Source: Gammaproteobacteria bacterium (GTDB taxonomy: Bacteria > Pseudomonadota > Gammaproteobacteria > Competibacterales > Competibacteraceae). From it: 6,222 nucleotides of DNA. Made by a program: the position numbers and the translations under genes. This document shows positions 1 to 5,921 of the stretch, in pieces; the first letter of the stretch is position 1; each line of letters opens with the position of its first letter. The stretch lies in NCBI GenBank assembly GCA_003562535.1, contig PWUP01000117.1, positions 1 through 6,222 on the forward strand, read 5' to 3'. The notes beneath the pieces are model-generated. The model searched no databases, was not told the origin of the DNA, and worked only from the letters and a program-made list of their open reading frames with translations.

Positions 1-997
1 ATTCTGGATTGACGAGCAGCGCTGCATCACCGGCGGCCTCGGGTAAGGCCGAAACCGTCGAGGTTATCACAGGCACGGCGCTGGCGAAGGCTTCTAATAC
101 GGGCAGACCAAAGCCTTCATAAAGTGAAGGGAAGGCAAACACCTGTGCGGCTCGATATAAAGCATATAAATCCTGTTGTGGCACAAACTGCAACCAGCGC
201 CCATCACCCTCGGTTTGCATCTGCTCAATTTCACGCAGTATGTCTTGATGCTGCCAACCTGTCTGACCGACGATCACCAAGGGATGCTCACGACGCAGTG
301 CCAGCGGCAAGGCCCGATGAGCGCGGATTAACCGGGCAAAATTCTTGCGCGGCTGTAAAGTCCCCACACTGAGCACATAACCGGGACGTAAACGGTAGTG
401 TTGCAGCACCTGGTTGAGCTGTTCCGGTGCTGGCACCGTGAAATACTGCTGATCTACTCCGGGATGAACCACACTGATTTTATGTTCATTGACGCCTAAA
501 TAACGCACTAAATCAGGCACCATGGCCGCTGATAAGGCCAGCACATGATCCGCCCACGGCACCGTGCGTAAAAATAAGGCATTTTTAATGCGCCGCAACC
601 GTGGATTCACCCAATGAGGAGCCATGATGGGAATGGCATCGTGCAATGTTGCCACCACAGGCGTTTGCGGCAAACGCGGAATGAGATAGTCCAAGGAGTG
701 AAACAGATCCATCTGCGCCGACACCTGCGCTGCTCCCGGCATTGAGCGCTTCAGTAACAAGGACTGTAGCAACGAGATTTTGAACGAACGGGGAAAATAC
801 GCATAAGGCCGCGAGCAAGCCGTCCGCAACCGACGACGCCCACCGTGCAAAGCTGAGGCCGGAAAGACCCAAGGCTGAACGCTAAGCCCCTGCTGATCCA
901 CTAAATGATGCTGGAGCCGGTCAACCATGACTCCAATACCGTCCAATGTCGTACCTGAGTTCGCCAACACCGTAGCGCCTAATCCTAAGCGTATCAT
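1..997 (-). CDS. GT4-family glycosyltransferase, C-terminus cut by window edge
   Basis: One open frame runs 332 codons from the ATG at 997 to the window edge with no stop. The protein should transfer a sugar from a nucleotide-sugar donor to a glycan or lipid-linked acceptor, probably for surface polysaccharide; donor and acceptor cannot be read from the sequence. Residues 1-190 form the N-terminal acceptor-side domain, including a TLHDAIP strand (117-123) and HPGVD (178-182). The GT-B donor domain starts near 207 with SVGTLQPRKNF (210-220), where R217 and K218 are the usual phosphate-contacting pair. The E-x7-E signature of retaining GT4 enzymes is E294/E302 in YEGFGLPVLEAF. There is no signal peptide or membrane segment, so it should be cytosolic or peripheral. 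A GGA seven bases before the ATG is a fair ribosome site; an in-frame ATG at 1018 is closed off by a TAA. Perhaps 30-50 residues are missing beyond position 1. The gene lies 50 bp after ldcA and is probably co-transcribed with it. Confidence 0.9.
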   Translation of the reverse strand, partial: MIRLGLGATVLANSGTTLDGIGVMVDRLQHHLVDQQGLSVQPWVFPASALHGGRRRLRTACSRPYAYFPRSFKISLLQSLLLKRSMPGAAQVSAQMDLFHSLDYLIPRLPQTPVVATLHDAIPIMAPHWVNPRLRRIKNALFLRTVPWADHVLALSAAMVPDLVRYLGVNEHKISVVHPGVDQQYFTVPAPEQLNQVLQHYRLRPGYVLSVGTLQPRKNFARLIRAHRALPLALRREHPLVIVGQTGWQHQDILREIEQMQTEGDGRWLQFVPQQDLYALYRAAQVFAFPSLYEGFGLPVLEAFASAVPVITSTVSALPEAAGDAALLVNPE

Positions 998-1047
998 TTA
1001 TTTTTCCAAAAATATCATGAATTTTTTGAATCAATACAGTCAGTTTT

Positions 1048-1962
1048 TCAGTTAAAATGCAACCGCTGCGCATCCAAACACAACACCCCACCCAGCGGTA
1101 ACGGCCACTGGCGACCCGCATGCCCAAGTGGAAAATTCGCAATCACCGGAATCGAGTCCGGCAAATGCGCCAATAAACCTTGTTCCAGACTCAGGGGTAA
1201 ATCTTCACCTAGCCGACTAATGCGCTCAAAATCACCGATAATTAGCCCCGCAATAACCGATAACCGTCCACTGGCAGACAACTGAGTAATTAGACGATCG
1301 ATCCGATAATGCGGCTCTTGCCAGTCTTCTACAAACAACCAACAGCCGTCGGTACAATAATCCTGCGGGGTACCGATAAGACTCGCCAACAACGAGAGAT
1401 TGCCACCGATCAATGGCCCACGGGCCACACCATCGCGTAAGCGACGCCAACCCGCAGCGACCGAGTTAAGCAGCCCATTATAAGTGTGGTTATCTCCAGC
1501 CAGCAGCGCTAACAGTGCACCGATATCCTGTTCATGCACACCACGCGCAAAACTTTCCAAGCATGGACCGTGAATGGCGTGACGGCCTAGCAGGGGGTGT
1601 AAGGCCAAAAGCAGTGCGGTCACATCACTGTAACCGATTAAAGGCTTAGGATGAGCCGCAATGCTATGATAATCCAAATGTGGTAACAAACGAGTACAAC
1701 CATAACCGCCGCGCAAGGTGACAATGATATCGACTTGCGGATCGGTGAACGCAGCCATCAAGGCCGCTGCTCGGCTCGCATCATCACCGGCTAGCTTACC
1801 GTAGGTGTCATAACAGCGCGGATCAACGCTGACGGTAAAACCCAGCGACTGTAAAGCATTCACGCCACTGTCTATCAGGTGAGCATCCAATCGATACGCT
1901 GGAGCGACTACCCGAATATGCTGGCTGGCGACCGGAATTTTGTCAATGAAGGTGTTAAGCAC
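1048..1962 (-). CDS. ldcA: Muramoyltetrapeptide (LD-) carboxypeptidase, peptidase family S66
   Basis: LdcA removes the terminal D-alanine from the L,D-linked tetrapeptide of recycled peptidoglycan in the cytoplasm, so that the tripeptide can be reused. With the GTG at 1962 the product is 304 residues, the family's usual size. The S66 Ser-Glu-His triad is visible: S112 in LIGYSDVTA, E212 in FVEDWQEPHYR and H281 in FPLGHAGRQ, spaced as in known LdcA proteins. RGGYG (84-88), HGP (131-133) and PLIGGNLSLLASLIGTP (183-199) are further family landmarks. The open frame continues upstream to an ATG at 2283, but that extension translates the palindromic repeats and overlaps the end of cobD, so it is not coding. 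No ATG in frame gives a sensible N-terminus; GTG 1962 or GTG 1992 (314 residues) are the candidates, and neither has a clear Shine-Dalgarno sequence. It has no functional link to the B12 genes upstream. The family call is firm and the exact start is not. Confidence 0.88.
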   Translation of the reverse strand: MLNTFIDKIPVASQHIRVVAPAYRLDAHLIDSGVNALQSLGFTVSVDPRCYDTYGKLAGDDASRAAALMAAFTDPQVDIIVTLRGGYGCTRLLPHLDYHSIAAHPKPLIGYSDVTALLLALHPLLGRHAIHGPCLESFARGVHEQDIGALLALLAGDNHTYNGLLNSVAAGWRRLRDGVARGPLIGGNLSLLASLIGTPQDYCTDGCWLFVEDWQEPHYRIDRLITQLSASGRLSVIAGLIIGDFERISRLGEDLPLSLEQGLLAHLPDSIPVIANFPLGHAGRQWPLPLGGVLCLDAQRLHFN

Positions 1963-2011
1963 TGTTGAGCATTTAGCGTTACAATCGGTCACAATAGCAT
2001 TAAAACTAGCG

Positions 2012-2040
2012 CGAAGGTATCGCTTGAGTAATACCCTTCG
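2012..2040 (-). other. Imperfect hairpin upstream of ldcA
   Basis: On the minus strand CGAAGGGTAT (2040-2031) pairs with ATACCTTCG (2020-2012) apart from one bulged G, with a 10-base loop; the flanking GC bases extend the stem past one mismatch. It is followed by TAGTTTTAAT, so it could be a weak terminator or attenuator for transcripts entering ldcA, or a structure in the ldcA leader. It is unrelated in sequence to the neighbouring 18-bp palindromes. Its function is inference only. Confidence 0.4.
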
Positions 2041-2062
2041 AGCACTCGGGAATATTGGGAAC

Positions 2063-2138
2063 GCCGACGTCCTCGTCGGCAATAAAAGGAAAGCCAACGA
2101 GGACGTTGGCGCTCCCAGGAGCCGACGTCCTCGTTTGT
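2063..2138. repeat. Cluster of three palindromic REP-like units
   Basis: Unit 1 (2063-2080) is GCCGACG-TCCT-CGTCGGC. Unit 2 (2093-2110) is GCCAACG-AGGA-CGTTGGC, the same element in the opposite orientation with one compensated base-pair change. Unit 3 (2121-2138) is GCCGACG-TCCT-CGT followed by TTGT, so its right arm is degraded and it touches the last base of the cobD stop codon. Units 1 and 2 each have perfect 7-bp arms around a 4-base loop, and the spacers are 12 and 10 bases. The compensated change in unit 2 shows that pairing has been kept. Alternating palindromes in an intergenic gap are typical of REP/BIME elements, which in many bacteria are moved by a single-domain TnpA-REP (RAYT) transposase; none is encoded here. 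This kind of repeat is usually present in many genome copies, which cannot be seen from one window. Confidence 0.8.
2081..2110 (-). terminator. Possible Rho-independent terminator of the cob operon
   Basis: Read on the minus strand, 28 bases after the cobD stop, palindrome unit 2 forms a 7-bp stem with a TCCT loop and is directly followed by TTTCCTTTTATT. This resembles an intrinsic terminator, although the T run is interrupted by CC and the stem is short. The element doubles as a REP-like repeat, so termination may be a side effect of its structure. Confidence 0.45.
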
Positions 2139-3175
2139 CAGTTACTCGGTAGTAGATTACGTGTTCCGATTGCCGATAGTGCAGACCATAAAGCCGTTCG
2201 CAGTCTTGTAAACTCATGGTGATCAGCAAGCAGACCAAACCGTAGCCGCGCAGCGTTATCGGCAAAACGGCGCACATAGACACCTTGGCGAGCTAAATTT
2301 TCCCACAAGTTCTGCGCCTGTGGAGTCAATACGCTCAGGTATAACACCCCGTCCCCCTCCACCTGAAGTTCCCGCTCAGTCAACAGGCTGCGCAGCGCCT
2401 CACACCCAGCGTATGCACGGGCTGCCGCAGCGTGTTGCCAAGCGGTATTGCGGTAAGCTTGGCGAGCGATTTCCAGTGCAACGGTTGATACTGGCCAAGG
2501 CCCCATGCGTTGGCGTAGGTGATGAAGTAGAGACTGTGGCCCTAACAACGCACCGAGACGCAGACCGGCCAGACCAAAGGTTTTGCCGAACGAACGCAGT
2601 ACCACGAGGCGGTGAGTTTCATCGATCTGGCCGGCAAGGCTTAATGACGGCAGAAAATCGGCATAAGCCTCATCGACAACCACCCAGCCGCCACGCTCGG
2701 TTTGTCGGGCGACTAAGGCGTCAAGATCCGCTCGCGGCCAACGGTAGCCATCGGGGTTATTCGGATTGCACAGGCAGATAACATCCGCCTCACAGTGCAT
2801 CAGTGCTTTGGGGTCAGGCAAACGCAGAATCTCACAATCGGTGCGTGCCCATGCACTGGCGTACTCGCTGTAAGTAACCTCCAGCAAGGCTACCCGTCGG
2901 GCAGGTAGCAGGTCCGGCAGCAGGGAAATAGCGGACTGCGATCCACTGGTGAACGTGATGGCGGTCGGCGCACAGCCCATGAAAGCGGCTGCTGCCTGTG
3001 CCGCTGCAGAGAAGTGCTCGGCTTCCGGCAGCCGCTGCCACAGCTCGGTGGACAACTGGGGGACGGGGTAGGCGATGGGGTTAATCCCAGTAGACAGGTC
3101 GAGCCACGGCTGTGGTGCGTTGGGAAAACGGGTCATCATCTCTGTCAATGCGCCGCCGTGTACGGTATCAGACAT
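2138..3175 (-). CDS. cobD: Threonine-phosphate decarboxylase, PLP-dependent (CobD; called CobC in Pseudomonas-type naming)
   Basis: This enzyme decarboxylates L-threonine O-3-phosphate to (R)-1-amino-2-propanol O-2-phosphate, the linker attached to cobyric acid by CbiB. It is 345 residues long and has the fold-type I aminotransferase layout. HGG (6-8) and LDLSTGINP (25-33) are the family's N-terminal marks. FTSGSQSAI (75-83) should bind the cofactor phosphate. CNPNNPDG (136-143) and VVVDEAYADF (165-174, D168 for the PLP ring nitrogen) follow. The Schiff-base lysine is K198 in RSFGKTFGLAGLRLG, and R312 in LRFGL fits the substrate carboxylate. The ATG at 3175 directly follows the TAA that ends the broken cobB, with only a weak CGGG upstream, so translation may depend on coupling to the preceding message. 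It is the last gene of the operon. Histidinol-phosphate aminotransferase (HisC) is the closest relative, but the N-terminal motifs and the context favour CobD. Confidence 0.92.
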   Translation of the reverse strand: MSDTVHGGALTEMMTRFPNAPQPWLDLSTGINPIAYPVPQLSTELWQRLPEAEHFSAAAQAAAAFMGCAPTAITFTSGSQSAISLLPDLLPARRVALLEVTYSEYASAWARTDCEILRLPDPKALMHCEADVICLCNPNNPDGYRWPRADLDALVARQTERGGWVVVDEAYADFLPSLSLAGQIDETHRLVVLRSFGKTFGLAGLRLGALLGPQSLLHHLRQRMGPWPVSTVALEIARQAYRNTAWQHAAAARAYAGCEALRSLLTERELQVEGDGVLYLSVLTPQAQNLWENLARQGVYVRRFADNAARLRFGLLADHHEFTRLRTALWSALSAIGTRNLLPSN

Positions 3176-3177
3176 TA

Positions 3178-3464
3178 TTAACCCGTCACGGCTTGAACAG
3201 CAGGGCGGTCGCCTGCGGGCCAGCCTAAGGCTGGGATACCCGCCAGACTCTCGGCCAGCATGGCGTAGTGGCGTTGGTCGGCGACTACACCGGCTGGCCT
3301 GAAGCGCATTCCAGAATCATCGGGTCGAGGAAATCGGGACCGGTTTTGAAGACCCGCACCCGGCGGCCCCGCTGGCGATGATAACGCGCCAGTGCAGCCG
3401 TCACCGTGGTCTTGCCCTGACCGGAAGCCGGGGCGGTGATGAACAGAGCCGGGCAGGCGTTCAT
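3178..3464 (-). pseudogene. cobB: Remnant of cobyrinate a,c-diamide synthase (CobB/CbiA family)
   Basis: Intact CobB is a glutamine- and ATP-dependent enzyme of well over 400 residues that amidates the a and c side chains of the corrin ring. Here the ATG at 3464 opens a normal CobB N-terminus: FITAPASGQGKTTVTAAL (8-25), a P-loop of the CobB type, then VFKTGPDFLDPMILE (38-52), which distinguishes CobB from CobQ. A TAG ends it after 59 residues (3285-3287). In another frame, starting at the same place, the DNA encodes AGVVADQRHYAMLAESL and continues to a TAA at 3178-3180. This resembles the later CobB segment ending the ATP-binding domain (AGVVAN...RHxxMLxESL...LG). About 130 residues between the two pieces, and the entire C-terminal glutaminase domain, are absent. 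The ATG overlaps the preceding stop as ATGA and has GGGGA nine bases upstream, so the 59-residue stub may still be translated. No catalytic activity is expected. The segment lengths are estimates from family knowledge, not an alignment. Confidence 0.85.
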
Positions 3465-4264
3465 GGTTGGTGTTCCCCGACCCAGCGGGCGATAATGGTT
3501 GCAAGCTGGCGCACACCGTCGGTTAACGCCGCCGGGCCGGGTTGAAGAATATCAACCGACTTAATCTCATGCAGTTGACCGTCGCGTACTGCGGGAATCG
3601 CCGCCCAGCCAGGCCGGGCCGTGACCTGTTCCGGGCGGAATTTTTTACCGCACCAGGAGCCGATGATAATATCCGGTGCGCGCCGAATAACCTCGTCAGG
3701 ATCGGCGATGATGCGCTGTTTAGCCGCCGGTTCACAGGCCAGTTCCGGGAAACAATCTTCGCCCCCGGCAATCGCAATCAGTTCCGAGACCCAGCCGATA
3801 CCGGAAATCAGCGGGTCATTCCACTCCTCAAAGTAAACCCGAGGGCGTTGCGGCAGGGTGCGGGTAGCGCTGGCGATGTGATCCAACTCGGTTTCCAGGG
3901 TGGTTGCCAGTCGTTCAGCCTGCGCACTGATGCCGAGCATGCCGCCGAGCACTCGTATCATGATCAGAATTTCACTCACCGTGCGCTGATTGAACACATG
4001 CACCGGCACCCCGGCACGAATCAGTTCAGCGGCGATATCCGCTTGCAGATCGGAAAACCCTAGGACTAAATCCGGCTGCAATGCCAGGATTTTGTCAATC
4101 TTGGCGCTGGTGAAGGCCGAGACTTTGGGTTTTTCCTTGCGGGCTTGGGGCGGACGCATGGTGTAACCGGAAATCCCGACAATCCGGTCGGCGACACCGA
4201 GCAAGTACAGGGTTTCAGTGGTTTCTTCGGTCAGGCAAACCACACGGTGCGGATAATGGCTCAT
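3461..4264 (-). CDS. BtuF-like cobalamin-binding protein, no signal peptide
   Basis: This 267-residue protein belongs to the class III periplasmic binding-protein family (PF01497), whose members bind cobalamin, haem or ferric siderophores. The N-terminal lobe starts RVVCLTEETTETLYLLGVADRIVGIS (7-32) and includes KIDKILALQPDLVLGF (55-70); a long linking helix follows (about 95-130). The C-terminal lobe contains FEEWNDPLISGIGWVSELIAIAGG (145-168), APDIIIGSWCG (196-206) and GWAAIPAVRDGQLHEI (219-234). The sequence begins almost directly at the first beta-strand, with no hydrophobic leader or lipobox, although BtuF proper is periplasmic. A GTGAG nine bases before the ATG is a modest ribosome site. 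Similar leaderless proteins occur inside cob operons and are annotated as cobalamin-binding. A cytosolic corrinoid-binding role is possible but unproven, so I give no gene symbol. It lies 48 bp after cobC, and its stop overlaps the ATG of the cobB remnant by 4 bp. Confidence 0.82.
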   Translation of the reverse strand: MSHYPHRVVCLTEETTETLYLLGVADRIVGISGYTMRPPQARKEKPKVSAFTSAKIDKILALQPDLVLGFSDLQADIAAELIRAGVPVHVFNQRTVSEILIMIRVLGGMLGISAQAERLATTLETELDHIASATRTLPQRPRVYFEEWNDPLISGIGWVSELIAIAGGEDCFPELACEPAAKQRIIADPDEVIRRAPDIIIGSWCGKKFRPEQVTARPGWAAIPAVRDGQLHEIKSVDILQPGPAALTDGVRQLATIIARWVGEHQP

Positions 4265-4312
4265 GATGTTGGTCTCACTCCCGTCAAATTACAGCAAAAA
4301 GAACTCTCTGCC

Positions 4313-4851
4313 CTAAAGCGTAACCCGCTGACCATGTTTAACCTCGATTTCCAGCAGCCGCGATAGGGGCAGGCCGTGCTGGCGGCACAGCAGCAGCCGA
4401 ATCACTCCGCTGTGGCTGACCACCAACACGCGCTGACCAGAGTAGCGGCCGCGCAGATCGTGCCAAGCGGCCTCGACTCGGCAGCTGAACTCGGCCAGTG
4501 ATTCGCCATTGGGCGGTGGACGCTCGGCAGGATTGGCCCAGAAACGGCTGAGCGCCTCACGGTCATGTTGCCAAAGCTCGGCGCTGTCGCGTCCCTCCCA
4601 GTCGCCGAAGTGCAGCTCACGCAGCCGTTCGTCGCTGTGCCAGGGCAACTGCTGTTGTTCAGCAAACGCTTGGGCAAACTGGGCACAGCGCTGCAAGGGT
4701 GAAGTCACCACAGCCTGCCAGCCAGGATCGTCGCTGACGGCGGCCCACAATTGCTGCCAGCCCACGGTACTCAGCGGGACATCGGTACTGCCGCAGAAGC
4801 GCGGGCCACCGACAGTCTCGCCGTGGCGCAGGACATCGATGCAAGTGTCAT
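4313..4851 (-). CDS. cobC: Alpha-ribazole phosphatase, histidine phosphatase family, with an apparent N-terminal frameshift
   Basis: CobC removes the 5'-phosphate of alpha-ribazole phosphate or of adenosylcobalamin phosphate in nucleotide-loop assembly. Counting from a repaired ATG, the protein has 179 residues with the full phosphoglycerate-mutase-like active site: H10 in VLRHGETVGG (the phosphorylated histidine), R55 in VVTSPLQRC, E79 in LRELHFGDWEG and H147 in VVSHSGVIR. The natural start, an ATG overlapping the cobT stop as ATGA (4848-4851), encodes MTLA but is one base short of the frame that continues IDVLRHGE. As read, that ATG gives only a 26-residue peptide ending at 4771. The main frame is open upstream to an ATG at 4981 inside cobT, but its upstream residues do not look like a phosphatase. 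TTG 4885 or ATT 4864 are the only nearby in-frame substitutes, and neither has a convincing ribosome site. A sequencing error or a genuine one-base deletion near 4840 explains this best. The identity is firm; whether the gene is functional is not. Confidence 0.83.
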
Positions 4852-5921
4852 CCCTGTTCAGAATCGGAGACCCCCGCTTCAGCAAAAGTCGCCATGCCGT
4901 TATGCAGGGCACAGGCCAGACGCAGCAAAGGTACGGCCACGGCAGCTCCGCTGCCCTCCCCGAGTCGCAGCCCCAGATCAAGCAGTGGACGGGCGTCCAA
5001 GGCGTCCAGAATCACACCATGACCCGGTTCAGCCGAACGATGGCTGAATAGCAGCCAATCGCTCACAGCAGGCTGAAGACGGCAGGCGATGAGGGCGGCC
5101 ACACTGCTGATAAACCCGTCGATCAGCACCGGAAGACCCAGCGCCGCACAGCGCCCATAGGCACCGGCCAGAGCCGCAATCTCAAACCCGCCCAGACCGC
5201 GTAACACCTGGAGAGGATCGTCAAGCAGGGTGCGATGACGCTGTAGGCCAGCCTCGATAATGGCGCATTTATGCCGCACCCCCGACGGGGATACCCCAGT
5301 GCCCGGCCCGGCTAAATCCGCTGCCGGGCGGTTTAACACCGCACAGGCCAGTGCCGCTGCCGTGGTGGTATTGCCGATGCCCATTTCACCGCCGATATAC
5401 AGTTGCGCCCCGCGCTGCACCGCCCGGTCGGCGCTGGCTCGGCCGATGTTTAAGGCATTCTGGCATTGCGCGGGCGTCAGTGCCGGTTCCTGGGTCCAGT
5501 CCGCTGTGCCCGCGCCCAAGCGAGCGGACTGGACGCCGGGTAGTGCTCCCGGATCATTGACCACACCAAGATCAATGACCTCCAGTTCGGCAGCCAGCTC
5601 GCCAGCCAGTACATTAATCGCCGCGCCACCCCGCGAGAAATTGCGCAGCATTTCACCAGTCACCGCTTGGGGAAAGGCCGATACCGCGTGTCGGGCGACG
5701 CCGTGGTCGGCAGCAAACACGGTCATGTTGACCCGCTCGATCTGAGGCTGTTCACGGCCTTGCAGGGTGGCTAGCCGCACCGCTAGGGTTTCCAGCTCAC
5801 CGAGCGAGCCTGCGGGTTTGGTGAGCTGATTTTGACGGTGGCGAGCCGCCGCGCCCGCAGCAGCATCAGGACGCTGGCTGGTTGCATCCAGCCAACACAG
5901 GGTTACCGTATCAGTGGCCAT
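4848..5921 (-). CDS. cobT: Nicotinate-nucleotide:dimethylbenzimidazole phosphoribosyltransferase
   Basis: CobT moves the phosphoribosyl group of nicotinate mononucleotide onto 5,6-dimethylbenzimidazole, giving alpha-ribazole 5'-phosphate, the activated lower ligand. From the ATG at 5921 the product has 357 residues, almost exactly the family length (356 in Salmonella). Landmarks in order: LTKPAGSLGELE (33-44), FAADHGVA (69-76), GGAAINVLA (98-106), GGEMGIGNTTTAAAL (177-191), GTGVSPSGVRHK (207-218), GGFEIAALAGA (244-254), DGFISSVAALIA (268-279), SHRSAEPGH (293-301) and LGLRLGEGSGAA (316-327), where E322 matches the catalytic glutamate (E317 in Salmonella). An upstream in-frame ATG at 5981 would add 20 unconserved residues lying wholly within cobS and was rejected. 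The chosen start overlaps the cobS end by 19 bp and has AGGA eleven bases upstream. The stop overlaps the expected cobC start. No defect is visible. Confidence 0.96.
   Translation of the reverse strand: MATDTVTLCWLDATSQRPDAAAGAAARHRQNQLTKPAGSLGELETLAVRLATLQGREQPQIERVNMTVFAADHGVARHAVSAFPQAVTGEMLRNFSRGGAAINVLAGELAAELEVIDLGVVNDPGALPGVQSARLGAGTADWTQEPALTPAQCQNALNIGRASADRAVQRGAQLYIGGEMGIGNTTTAAALACAVLNRPAADLAGPGTGVSPSGVRHKCAIIEAGLQRHRTLLDDPLQVLRGLGGFEIAALAGAYGRCAALGLPVLIDGFISSVAALIACRLQPAVSDWLLFSHRSAEPGHGVILDALDARPLLDLGLRLGEGSGAAVAVPLLRLACALHNGMATFAEAGVSDSEQG

Noticed and set aside
585..872. 95-codon minus-strand frame inside the glycosyltransferase
   Set aside because: The overlapping frame encodes a continuous GT4 protein through this stretch, and the 95-residue product has no family features.
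998..1047. Promoter or terminator between ldcA and the glycosyltransferase
   Set aside because: The gap is AT-rich with a short direct repeat (AACTG/AAACTG) but no stable hairpin and no properly spaced promoter elements that I can defend.
2063..2138. Possible small CRISPR array
   Set aside because: The units are palindromic, alternate in orientation and have spacers of only 10-12 bases, unlike CRISPR repeats with 25-40 base spacers; no cas genes are present.
3178..3516. 112-residue minus-strand frame as an intact small gene
   Set aside because: Its first part overlaps the end of the BtuF-like gene and the CobB N-terminus in the wrong frame; only its last 40 or so residues resemble CobB, so it is the second piece of the pseudogene.
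3542..4063. 173-codon open frame on the plus strand
   Set aside because: It is antisense to the BtuF-like gene, whose minus-strand product is a clear family member; GC-rich DNA commonly gives such shadow frames.
4265..4312. Cobalamin riboswitch or promoter before the BtuF-like gene
   Set aside because: The gap is only 48 bases, too short for a B12 riboswitch, and contains no B12-box-like sequence or convincing -35/-10 pair.
4509..5051. 180-codon open frame on the plus strand
   Set aside because: It lies antisense to cobC and cobT, both clearly coding on the minus strand, and its product is low-complexity Ser/Arg/Gln-rich with no recognisable domain.
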